A DNA stretch of 64,000 bases from Oscheius onirici (taxonomy: Eukaryota > Nematoda > Chromadorea > Rhabditida > Rhabditidae). The stretch's first letter is position 1. Each line of letters begins with the position of its first letter. Positions 20,935-32,007 of the stretch are shown in pieces. The DNA lies in contig OW051469.1 in NCBI GenBank assembly GCA_932521025.1, positions 7,142,398 through 7,206,397 on the forward strand. Direction: 5' to 3'. The notes under the pieces are model-generated. The model did no database searches. It was given only the letters and a program-made list of their open reading frames with translations, and had not been told where the DNA came from. Position numbers and translations under genes: made by a program.

Positions 20935-23900
20935 ATGACGGTGACCGTTCTAATGGTCGCCGAGAAGCCAATGTTGGCCGAATCTATTGCCAAGCTGCTC
21001 TCTGACAACAAATGCACGAAAAGAAAGGGCTGGAACGGAGCCTGCTCCGTCAGCGAGTATTTGGGCAACTTTCATGGTCAAACTGCCAGATTCAAGGTAT
21101 TTTCCAGTTTTTAACCTAAAAAAAACTTTAGGTTACAAGCACCTGCGGACACGTGATGTCCGTCGATTTCAAGGCCCAGTACAACAATTGGGACAAGACG
21201 GATCCGAAGGAGCTCTATTCTGCCCAAATCCAGAAAAATGACGCTAATCCGAAGCTGAAAATGAACGAATATCTGGCTTCCGAGGCCAAGGGCTGCATCT
21301 ATCTCGTTCTGTGGCTCGATTGCGACAAGGAGGGCGAAAATATCTGTTTTGAGGTGTGTTGTTACTAGCTCTCAACTTTTCTTCAGGTAATCTCTGCCGT
21401 GAAGAGCTCGATGATCAGGCCGGCCGGGGATTTCATGCAAAACGTCTTCCGAGCCCACTTCTCTGCCATCACGGAAAAAGACATCAAGGCGGCGATGAGA
21501 AATCTCGGTAAACCTAACCAGAACGAGTCGCTGTCAGTCGATGCACGTCAGGAGCTAGATCTCCGCGTCGGCTGCTCGTTCACACGCTTCCAGACGAGAT
21601 ATTTCCAGGTTTTTACAGCCTTTTTGTAAACATAATTAAAAGTTTAGGACAAATACAGTGACCTCGACTCGAACGTCATCTCTTACGGCCCCTGCCAGAC
21701 TCCGACTCTTGGATTTTGTGTCTCCAGACACGATGAGATTATTTCTTTCAAGGTAAACTTTAGTTCTGAACGTAGAGATGAAAAAATTACAGCCTGAGCC
21801 CTACTGGCTCGTCCAAGCCACCTTTGAAACGAGCAAAGGCACTCCGATTAAGCCGCATTGGGATCGCGGAAGAATGTTCGACAAGGAAGTTGCGACGCTC
21901 TTTCTCAACAGAACCAAGGTTTTATCTCACTTTGGAACATTTCTATAAAATGATAAATCCAGGCCGCCGGAAAAGGAGAAGTAGTCAAGGTTGAGACGAA
22001 GAACTCGAAAAAGGAGAAACCGTGTGCTTTGAATACGGTCGAGCTGATGAGGATTGGAAGTAGTGCTCTAGGTAAGCCGTTTGCTGTTTTGTTGAGTAAA
22101 CAATCGTCTAGGAATGGCTCCAACGCAGACAATGCACGTGGCGGAGTCTCTCTACACCCAGGGTTTCATTTCGTATCCAAGGACGGAAACCACGTCCTAT
22201 CCGACCAATTTCGATTTGATTGGAACACTTCAGCAGCAGGCTCATGACCGGAAATGGGGAAATATTGTCCGAGATGTAAGTTTCAGGCTGTACTTTGTTT
22301 TGAACTTCGAGCTTCGAACAAAACATTTGAGCTTAAATTGAGACAATTCAAGTGCTCGCAAATCGACAGGTTCGCTCCATTATTAGGATAAGGGTTAAAA
22401 AGTACTGTATGTTTATTCTGAGGCAAAATCGTACAGTATGCCTACATTTATAACAAAATCTTATATTTTTAGCTTCTTGCCGAAGGAATTCAGCGCCCAA
22501 AATCCGGCGTAGACAAGGGTGACCATCCGCCGATCACACCTATGAGACCAAGTAACGGCCTTCTGAGCGGAGATTCGGCTCGTGTCTACGATTACGTGAC
22601 ACAGCATTTCATCGCCACTCTGATGCGTCCTTGTACATACGAAACGACGACGGCTACGATCAAATGCGGTGAGGAGACGTTCACGGCCGAAGGAAAACGA
22701 CTCGTCGATCCCGGATTCACGCAAGTTTTCACTTGGAAAGAGGTCGACGAGGAGGAACATATTCCACAGATCAGTCGAGGGGAAATACTTAAAATCAGGT
22801 ACTTTTATCATGTTTTTAAGCTTATTTTCCGTGTTTAGGGACTGTAATCTCGCCCAAAAGAGTACAGTAGCTCCGGGTTATTTAACCGAGTCGGAACTGA
22901 TCTCGTTGATGGAAAAGCACGGAATTGGAACTGATGCCTCGATTCCAGTTCACATCAACACGATTTGTACGAGGAATTATGTTCAGGTATAGTTTTAGTT
23001 GTTTAAAAAGTATCGATAACAGAAGCCCTGTTTAATTTGGCGTCACGCAATTTCATGATATTTTCGGTGTTTCATTCTTTGAAGGTTGGAAGTCATAGCC
23101 ACCAACCAAAAGCCAGAAAGCCGCGATGTCAGCTCCGCTGATACATTTTTAGGATAAGTACAAGTTGCTGTATGTTTTGGCTCGGAACAGTGGAAAGTTT
23201 TTTGTAGTTCCACTTATCCTGAAATTGAGCCGGTCCGAATCCTTGCTGTCCTAAAAATGGCTCGAAGCAGAAAGTTGATTATAAAATGATCCAGACAGCT
23301 CGCTTGGATGGCTTATTTTCCCCAATCTCAGGTCGGAACCGGTCGCCGTCTTGTTCCGACAAAACTCGGAATCGCTCTCGTCCACGGCTATCGGAAAGTC
23401 GATCCGGAACTCGTCCAACCAACAATGAGAGCCGCCGTCGAGACCCAACTGAACCAGATTGCCAAAGGACTAGCCGACTATGAAACGGTTCATCCGTTTC
23501 TATTTTAGGAGAAAAACTGTTTAGGTGAAAGAGAATGCGATAGCCATGTTCCACCAGAAGTTTGCCTACTACGTGAGCAATATCGTCTTTGTCGACAATC
23601 TCTTCGAGGCCTCTTTCACTACGATTGCCAACGCCGGGAAACCGTTCAGCAAGTGCGGAAAGTGCAATCGCTACATGAAATACATTGACATTCGGCCAAT
23701 GAGACTATACTGTCCCACTTGCGAGGTAAAAACGACTTTTGCTTGAAAGTAAAAATTTAGGAAACTTACGACACTCCATCGAACAAGGGTGGTTTCTTGC
23801 GTACTTATCGCGAAGTTCAGTGTCCGTTTGATGATTTCCAGCTCGTCTATTGGCAGGTATTGACTAGTTTTAAACCAGAAACACGGGAAAATAGGGTGAA

Positions 23901-24634
23901 GGAGGAAAACTGTCGAGAAGCTTCGCCTTCTGTCCTCACTGCTACAATCATCCACCGTTCGAGAACATGAAGGAAGGAACTGGCTGTGATTCCTGTACTC
24001 ATCCCACTTGTCCTCATTCTCCAGCGTAAGCAGAACTTTTTTTTTACGTTTGAAACAATATTAGAATTCTCGGCTTCGGAGGCTGTCTTCGCGAGTGCGG
24101 AGGAACGATGGTTCTGGATCCGAAGCCCAGCGTGAAGCCTCGTTTCTGCTGCAACAAGTGTCCGTCCGTCGTGTCCATTTTCGAAGGAGCCAGCGCGGTT
24201 CGAGTTCTTCAGACGGTCTGCGAGCAGTGTCTCAACAAGAGGATTTCCGTCGAGTATAAGGTTGTTTTGGGATATTTTTCTGTAACCCTAAGTCTTTAGG
24301 AAGCTTCAAAGTCTCCCCTACCGGATAACCAGCTCAAATGGAAGGGATGCATCTTCTGCGACAACAGTATCAGCGAACAGGTTTGATACTTTTTTCTTTA
24401 CAATCTAAAAAAAATATAATTCAGATCAATCTGAATCACGCTTATCTGAGCGAAGAGGAAAGAATGAAGAAGATTGGAGGAGGAAGACGAGGCAGAGGAC
24501 GTGGAAGAGGACGGAGTCGTGGTCGAGGCGGCAGTACGAGAGGTGAAAGAGACGATTTCGATGGCGGAGCTCCTGGAAGAGGCAGAGGGCGAGGCGGTGG
24601 CAGAGGACGTGGACGAGGTGGACCTCGTCATTAA
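20935..24634 (+). CDS. top3b: DNA/RNA topoisomerase III beta
   Basis: TOP3B is a type IA enzyme that relaxes negatively supercoiled DNA and can act on RNA with TDRD3. The start ATG at 20935 gives [20 protein letters not shown] (Toprim); an earlier ATG at 20925 is out of frame. The acidic Toprim motif is [14 protein letters not shown]. The active-site Tyr lies in [30 protein letters not shown] is the type IA signature. The C terminus has Cys-pair zinc modules ([30 protein letters not shown]). It ends in an RGG box of more than 40 residues rich in GRGRGRG, the RNA-binding tail that separates TOP3B from TOP3A. At least 13 exons; two introns (near 22275-22470 and 22990-23330) are unusually long here. 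Confidence 0.97.
23150..23222. repeat. Hairpin in a TOP3B intron
   Basis: AGGATAAGT at the left and ACTTATCCT at the right bound about 70 bp with partly mirrored interior, inside the long intron near 22990-23330. Part of GCTCGGAAC recurs nearby. It is probably a small decayed inverted-repeat element. Confidence 0.5.
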
Positions 24635-25098
24635 TTTTGCCTTTCTCATTATTTTTGTGCTTAGTAATAAATGGTTGATTTATACGTGTAGGAACATGCA
24701 TATTCTTCGGGTCTAACTTATGATTTACGCCATCTTTTCGATTTACTCAAAAAAAAGGAAAACAAGTGAATGGGAAATCGTAGTGTTAGAAGTTCAACTT
24801 GTTGCCATATGATAGTCGGTTATAATCGTGTCGAGACCCAGCTACCGTAATCCGACGTATTGGCAGTAAATTTACATTTCTAATTTTTCCGTCCAAATGT
24901 TTCTACGTTGTTGCTGTAAACTGAAGTTTCTGTTCATGATTTTTGCACATGTTTCTGTCAGATTTGCAGAAAGTGATCTGTTCATGATGAGAACAATTAT
25001 TACTCCCACGTATTCTCTCTTACCAGTCTTCCTTTGCTTCGTAATAATTATTTTGTTTTTTAGCGAAAGCCGTCTGCTTTATTCCTCGTTTCTAGAGG
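24635..25098. other. Intergenic: TOP3B 3' end and homeobox 5' flank
   Basis: AATAAA near 24666 fits TOP3B polyadenylation. No further coding frame is supported. TTTCTAG just before the homeobox ATG looks like a trans-splice acceptor. Confidence 0.5.
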
Positions 25099-26398
25099 AT
25101 GGACCAACTTCAGCAACAACTTTCCAACGGTATTTTTCACTAAATCCTCCATTTTTATAATATACTAACGTTTAGTTAACGTCGCAGCTACCTCACATTT
25201 TCATGCTGCTTCTGCCAATGGGATCTATCTCGGCCTTCAGCAGTTCCCATCCGTCATGTTTCCTCATCCTTACAATTCAGGTAGGTATTCCTTTGAACAG
25301 AACTTGTAATGTAATTTTCATTTCAGCCGTTCAGAAAAAGACCCGTCGAGAGCGCACCATCTTTACACAGGATCAGTTGAATGTTCTGGAGGCTGTCTAC
25401 AATCATTCACGTTATCCGGACCTTCTGACGCGCGAACGCATAGCACAGCAGATTAAAAAGGATGAAACCAGAGTCCAGGTAAAAAAATATTCCGATGTTT
25501 CCTTCCTATCTTGGACGAATTTCAGGTGTGGTTTAAAAACAGACGAGCCAAAACACGTTTGCAAGAAAGGACTGCGCTCGGAGAGACGCCAAAACGCCGG
25601 GTGAAGACGGAGCAGAAGTCTAGACCGGCAAGTCCTATCCTGAAGCCTGCACTCCAAGGAAGTCAGTCAGCCGGAACCAGTAGTCAGTCGACTAGCCAGA
25701 GACTCGGCAGTCAGCAAGCTGCAGCTCCAAACCAGCTGCATCAAAATGTCTACACATATCCTTATATGATGAACAGCGCCTACAGCACCGTCTATCCTAA
25801 CTACTATCAGGTACCCATTTTTGCAAGGCTGAAAATATATAAACTTTCAGGCTTGGATAAACAGTCTCGGGGCGCATTATCAACAAAGTGGAGTACATCA
25901 GCAGCTGATGACCGCTATGGCGGCCTGTCAGCAGCCAGGATATCACCCGTTTACTTGCTTCCAGCCGACGTCAACAATTACTACAGGGAGCGCTTCTCCG
26001 TCTGTACAGCTGCAAGGATATCAACAATTTGTGTCCTCTACTTTTTTGGAAAACGCTTTGTCATCTGATGTGAACGACGAAGAGGTTTGTGCATATTTTG
26101 AAATTCACTAAATAAATTGTAGAGCAACGACCTCCCTGTGGATCAGACAAACGAGATGGCAGAGCATCACAAGAAAGACGTCGAGCCTGTTATCCATAAG
26201 AAGGACGCCAAGTCCGTTATCCATTACGAAGACATCAAACCTGTTATCTACAAAGCGGACTCCAAAACTGTTATTCAGACTGAAGAAACCGAGCTTGTTA
26301 TCCAGAAGGAGGACATCAAACCTGTTATTCAAAACGAAGACGTCGATCCGGTTATCCAGGACGAAGACATCAAGCCGGTTATATCTTTTTCCATGTAG
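25099..26398 (+). CDS. OTX-type K50 homeodomain transcription factor
   Basis: OTX-family factors specify anterior and sensory neurons; the C. elegans members are ttx-1, ceh-36 and ceh-37. The start ATG at 25099 opens MDQLQQQLSN. The homeodomain starts KKTRRERTIFTQDQLNVLEA and runs through YNHSRYPDLLTRERIAQQI to VQVWFKNRRAKTR. The RRERT.FT..QL.VLEA start is OTX-like. Lys at homeodomain position 50 (WFKN) is the bicoid/OTX/goosecoid class, predicted to bind TAATCC. An intron splits the homeodomain just before VWFKN. A Ser/Gln-rich region follows, then eight tandem 9-residue charged repeats at the C terminus, which I do not know from other OTX proteins. Which OTX paralogue this is cannot be settled here. 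Confidence 0.92.
26171..26386 (+). repeat. Eight 27-bp coding tandem repeats
   Basis: Eight in-frame 27-bp units encode variants of KEDIKPVIQ (KKDVEPVIH, KKDAKSVIH, YEDIKPVIY and so on). The array ends four codons before the stop. The VI pair is kept in all eight units; flanking charged residues vary. It lies in the last exon of the OTX-type gene. Confidence 0.95.
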
Positions 26399-26867
26399 AC
26401 CAAATTTTTCTCAACTTTTCTATCATGGTTACTGTTGTACAGGTACGTTTTTTTGTTTGTTTTAACCTCTAATAAGATTATGATCTCTAATCTCTGTGTT
26501 CACAAAAGAATCTTCAATATTCACATATACAAATAGAAACAATCTTGAAAGAACTGTAGGAGAACAAAAGGAGAACCGCTGAAAGATTGCACGATTTACG
26601 GGCATGTGTTGTCCCTACTGATCCTCCGAGGTTTTGAGGAAAAGTGGCTACAAGCTATAACCCCGGAGTCGTTCGGGCATGCTCCGGTTCCGACGATCTG
26701 TCGGCATGAAAGACTTGGCTGGTGTGGAGACGAATAAAAACGAGAGAAATCACAAGGGGCAGTGTCAAAGGCAACGAATAAAGCACAGGTTGCAAAACGG
26801 GAGTGAACACAGGAAAGAGCGACGAGGAGACAATTGGATATGCCTAGAGGGTTTTGGAAAAGAAAGA
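26399..26867. other. Convergent 3' region (homeobox / lin-42)
   Basis: About 470 bp between two convergent stop codons. I see no coding frame that fits splicing. It presumably contains both 3' UTRs. Confidence 0.5.
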
Positions 26868-29800
26868 CTATTCTTGAGCCAGCGCTCGTGGAGCAAAGAG
26901 AAGACGAGTGGCTGTGGCTCGCATTGGCATCATGAGGGCGTCTGGGGAATGGATTACGGAAGGAGAAGTGTCCTGTTGGATGGAAAGCGAGAGAGGCAGA
27001 GAAGACAGCTTCGGATGGACTGCTGTGAAGGCAGAAACCCGTTCCGAGGTGGCTGTGGTGGTAGTTGGAGTGTCAGCCGGAGGCAGAGGAACTGTCGTGA
27101 TCTGAAAAAGATTCTTTTTAGGAGGGACTGCAAGAGAAGGTTGAGTTTCTGCTTTGCCTTTCAGTTAAGATTCCGTTCTTCTATGGGTCACTGTTGTTAT
27201 CAACAGAACGAAAAAGTCATCTAACAATTTTCCGCTGAAGTTACGACTACCAAAACTGAATTTAGGGAAAAAGCTCAAGAAGAAGAAAAATAGTGTTCAA
27301 AATTACTTCTGGACTAGGTTTGAGATTATCTTCTGGAAAACTACCCTACCAGTTAGGAACTGCTTTTTGAATCTTGTGACTGTCTAATGCATACAAATAA
27401 AGGAAATAAAAAGTTTCAATTACTCACCTGGAAGTTCTTGCCAGGAGGAGGTGGTGGATTCGGTGCCAAGCTGCGATAAAACTCTTCTCTCTGAGCTTGA
27501 TTCCAGTGCACCGGAGGCGTGTAAGAACAGCTCGGCCTTGCCTGTTTCGCCAAAGGACCGGGTAACAGATCCGTGGACATTCTCTTCACTCTCCTGCTCC
27601 ACGTCTCTCGACACTCTTCCTCGAATCTCCGTGTGTGCTGCTGGAGCGTCTCCCTCGTGAGCGGAGCCATCGCCATCGGTCGTCTGTAAATCATTCCGTT
27701 GTTCCCAGAAGAGAGAAAGATCCACTGTCGGCATTTGTTTATGCGCCAGGTCTCTCTCCCAGTTGTTGTGACGCCCGACCACATACACACAGACATACGG
27801 CCTTCATGCTGTGGCGGTACCCGAGCGACAAACAACCCGGGCCGGCTGGTACCAATAGGTCACACACTTTTGCCACTGTACCTTTGTGTCGCGACAGTGG
27901 AACCGCAAAAACAGGACTCACCGCTCGTCTGCCGAATCCGAGACTGTTGGCGAGTCTGGCCTGGAGGTCGAGTTGAGAAGTCGACGGACATTCTCTAGGC
28001 AGTTTATCTGGTTATATGTGAGAGGGAGATCGGTTGGAGAAGGCTCCTCCCTAACCTGAAAGCATTGTTTTGGAAGACATACTGAGAAAGTGACAGACTC
28101 CGTGGACGACACAGGAAGAGACAGTATCAGAAGCGATAAGACAGAAAGAGGTACACTCACCTTTATGGCTGAAGGAAGAGTACCCGTAGAGTTGACGACA
28201 AGATTCTCGACGATGCGGTCGATATAGGCTCCGAGATCGGCTGGACGAGGTGCCGGCTGGCACATGGAGGCCTTGGGGCGCTTATGAGGCACCGGCTGAA
28301 AGTAGCAAAGGTAAGAGACTGAAGGGGAAGGCGGAAGTTGCTCTGCTGAGACCCGAGATGGACAAACAGTACGGGGGCTACCGTGGGAATTGGCGACACG
28401 CGACCACCAGGTGGCAGTAAGAGCGAGTCCTTTGACCATCGCCCCGCAACGAGAACGGGAGGCGGGACTCGCGTAAGGACAGAGGATATCTTACTTCTTC
28501 TCTCATCTGTACTCTACTGTCTCTCCCTCCAGAGGATACCATTCAGAAGACAGTAGAGTACCACATTAATAGGACTGGTAGAAGAACCAGGAACTAAACC
28601 TATTAGACCCAAAAATTGTAAAGCCAAACTCATCCTCTGTCGGAGTTGAAGCGCCTCAGGACCACACGACTACATGCTTGCTGCGTCTACTGACTGGGAG
28701 AAGGCGTGTGCCAATAGCCAATAGATGACCAGCCAGTGCCAGCTGGGGGTGCTGCTAAAGTGCAGCGGCGGCGTGGCACTGGCCGCCCCCGGCTGACACC
28801 GCACTGGCTAGTCGTGGTCGGCACGCCCGAGGGCCCGTACCGGGACGGGACTCTCCGTATCCGTACGTCCTAGTACTGAGAGGCCTTTGCTTTTTCGCAA
28901 TAAGCCGTGGGGAGGGAAAGATGCGAGTTGAATAAGATGGTGGATTTCATCACGGGGGTCGACATGAGTCAGTCAATTCTGGGGAAAATGAATTGGAGAA
29001 TTCATGGAAATACCCAAGCGAACAAAGAAATGCTCAAAACCATATCTAGACCACTATCTAATTACGGTAAAGTTTCTAAGTTGTAGTTCAGAATGGCTGA
29101 CTGAACATTCTGACAACTTGTCCAGTTCAGAGAGCTCGACAATCCGGAAGACGTATGGTGAGAAATGACCCATACCCAGATGGTTCAATTGACCGAACTG
29201 TGAAGGGATTTGGCTGTCCGAAACAGAGAGATAGAATGTTAAAATGACCTAAACTCGAAGCTTATTCATATCATCAATTTCGATTGATCAAACTGAGAGA
29301 TGGAAGCAAACTGGATGAGAGATCAGGTCAGTTCAGTACATGGGATAGACTAGCAGAACGAAAAACTCTTTCGAAAAGTGGCCCACCTAAGTTGCCCGAG
29401 AACAAAGGACAAGATGGAAGAGAGTACGGGGGTCAGTGTCAAATTGGAATGATGAAGTGCCATGAAGAGCCATCGCTCTCCCGCTTCGGAGAAGGGCGTT
29501 CATTGCCGGGTGTTAGCCAAGACGCCCGGTATTAGGGTCACGCGTGGCATCCCGTTCCTTCGTACGCGGCAGGTCGTATCAGGGAACCCCGTACGGGTGC
29601 TGGCCCGCGAAAGGACAACTCCATCCAAAGGCCCAGCACGAAGCGATTTGCACTCACCGTCGACATGATTCCTCGCAGCTCGTCCTCGAACATCTTGGCC
29701 ATAGAGGGCGGTAGCACTTGCACCTGAGTCTTTTCCGTTGGCGGCGACAGAACGTTGGCATCTGGAAATACCGAATTTTTGGGAAATACAGTCATTTTCA

Positions 29801-32007
29801 TAATGAATTTTAAGAGTACTGATTACTGTAACCTGGTTACGGTAGTTGCAGTATATTTGTAAGGAAATATAGTCTCTAATTCGATTCCGAACTATCCCAA
29901 CTGTCTTTTCTAGGAGAAGTCTTTCTGGTAACCAGTTCAATGTTCAGAAAAGAAAATGATCCGGAGAGTATTTCTTTTCAGAAATCTCAAGAAACTCTCA
30001 CCTCCGATAGGAGCATCGACTATCCGATGTCTTGCCACGACCATCTCGATTCTCTTGGTCCAGGGATTGACGTAGGCTGACCATTCAGTCTCAGCTCGCA
30101 GAAGAGCTCCATTGTAGGCCACAAAACGTAGAGGAGCCACGCTCTTGACGACCTTGCCTCGAGAGTTGAACACTGGAATCTTCGAGATCACGGAAGCCGC
30201 GACCTGTCTCTCTCGCTCTGCACTTTAGTGCCCCGTTTCGGAAACACCTATCTCTTCCAGTCTCTAGCCAGCTTTATGGGACAAATTGAGAAAAACTTAC
30301 AGTCGATGTGAGCCTGTCGAACGACTTGGATGTCGGCTGCACAGACGAGGGACAAAATTGACCGGCCCAAGACGTCACTGGGAAGATGACCGAGGTACGG
30401 AATCGAACTGAAATTACGGTTCTGGACTTTCGACTGGATTTTCTAGTTTTCCAAACAAGGTTTAGACACTAAAAGTTCTAAAACTTTCCAAACCTTCCAG
30501 AAAAATTAAATCGATCTTTTATTAAGTAAGAAAAGAAAGGAACTCACGTATAGTCCATGTGTGTGATGGCGCAGCTGGCTGTATGTTTTGTAATAAAAGT
30601 GATGGAATGGAAAGGCGCCGAGGGTCCAAAAGCCGGCCTCAACGCCAATGCTGTTACCTTGGCCTTCTGTGCCTCGAACTCGCAGAGCAGTTCGCAAGCA
30701 TTCTGCATCCGACTGCTGAAAACAAGCCTTGAATCTTGCGAGACCGGGGACTGGCTGGCTACGAGAGAAAGGGCTATAGGTGTGTCCGGATCGCCTCGGG
30801 GCGAGACTGCAGCCCCCTCTCTGAGCCTGTCGTAACGCAGCAGACCGATCGAATGTTGCGTGTCTCGTTGCGGGCCCCTTTTGTTCAGCCACTCTCTTGC
30901 TGCGTCTCCGGTTCTCTTGCTTCTCCCGCATTGACCAGTCTCGTCTGTCTTGTACTCTCTCCTCTTTATCCAGTCTCCCGTCTCTCTGTTCAGACTCTCC
31001 TGGTCAAGCGCGCTCTCTCGCTCAGGCTGTCAGCGCCTCTGGTCTCTCTATTCCCACGGCGCTCTCTCACTTCCCACGAGCGTGCAAGGCCGCACCGGAG
31101 GCTACTGGTCAGGGATGCGATCAACAAGTCGAACGAATTACCTGTTTATCCGACAGAAGAGACGTTGTTTGTGAGAGGTGGCAGCTGCCGTGACGAGGAA
31201 CGACTGTGCCTTGGCGTCCAACAAAGGGAACAGGTTTGAGCCGGGTCGAAGCTCCTGAAATACATATTCTAGAGGGACCCATTAGCTTTCTCGCTCTTTG
31301 TCCCTTCACAACCCCTTCGGGCCCTCGACGGGACGACGGGACGCCGCCACGCTGCGCACACAAAATGAAGCGAGCGCTCACGATTCGGAGCGCACTGTGG
31401 GCCGGAATGGGAGTTCTCTAAGGAACAAGGAGAGAACATCGGGGCACGAAGCGTTCTTGTGTTTTTGGGGGAGGAGGGGTCAAGAATCTCTCACAGGGAG
31501 TTTAGGATCTAGCTTCACATTCTTAAATCTCACGAGATTCTTCTTAGTCTAGTTCTTGAAGCTGGCTGGTTTTGATTGTCTAAACTTAAAACCAGACTGG
31601 CCCTCAAAATCTCATGGCAGACTAAAGAATTCCTCATCTTCAGCATCTTTCAGTGTGTTTTGTAAAAGAAAAACCTAAGTACTAAAACTGTCAGGTTCTG
31701 CAAAGATGCGTTGAAAAGAAACTGTTAATATAGTGAAGGGATGAGTCTTGAAATCAGTACAAAAATATACGTGAACTACTTTGCTTACCTCCTGAGTGAC
31801 AGTGTCGGAAAGAACTCTCGACGAGAGAATGTTTCCGTCAGGCATTGACAGGACGATATTGAACAGAATGCGGACGTCGCTATCCTCTTCAGGCTCAGTC
31901 TTTCCACCGTCCGACTCGGTCCATGTATGAGGAGGCGACATGGTCGAACCGGCCGGCTGATCTTCCAGAGGGGCTTCTCGGGTCTTGGCCGCCTCGTCGT
32001 GGTTCAT
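26868..32007 (-). CDS. lin-42: LIN-42/PERIOD homologue
   Basis: LIN-42 is the nematode PERIOD orthologue that times larval moults and acts with the CK1 homologue KIN-20. Ten exons (32007-31789, 31254-31142, 30715-30548, 30407-30301, 30157-30002, 29761-29658, 28295-28161, 28055-27922, 27683-27428, 27101-26868) splice in frame to 541 residues. A degenerate PAS-A covers FNIVLSMPDGNILSSRVL to KQRLFCRIN. PAS-B is clear: FITKHTASC, IPYLGHLPSDVLGRSILSL, LRFVAYNG, ETEWSAYVNPWTKRIEMVV. Downstream is the SYQ block (TYNQINCLENVRRLLN) and the LT block (PLTRETLQQHTRRFEEECRE). An acceptor-like site lies 12 bp before the ATG, so upstream exons or isoforms are possible. The acceptor of the fifth exon (30157) is chosen on phase and is the least certain. 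Confidence 0.93.
28509..28561. repeat. Short hairpin in the lin-42 intron
   Basis: TACTCTACTGTCT and AGACAGTAGAGTA are exact inverted copies separated by about 25 bp, in the 1.36-kb intron between the 29658 and 28295 exon edges. Confidence 0.75.
28731..28809. repeat. GC-rich imperfect hairpin in the lin-42 intron
   Basis: AGCCAGTGCCAGCTGGGGG pairs imperfectly with CCCCCGGCTGACACCGCACTGGCT. The block is markedly GC-richer than its surroundings. It may be a structured intronic RNA or a small element end. Confidence 0.6.

Noticed and set aside
26679..27224. 181-codon plus-strand frame, one of the longest here
   Set aside because: It is antisense to the last lin-42 exon (26868-27101), whose minus frame splices in phase with the LT exon. 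The plus frame has odd composition and no domain.
27416..28439. Several long plus and minus frames around the lin-42 3' exons
   Set aside because: Only the SYQ, LT and neighbouring exon parts fit PERIOD/LIN-42 blocks and splice phase; the rest run into introns.
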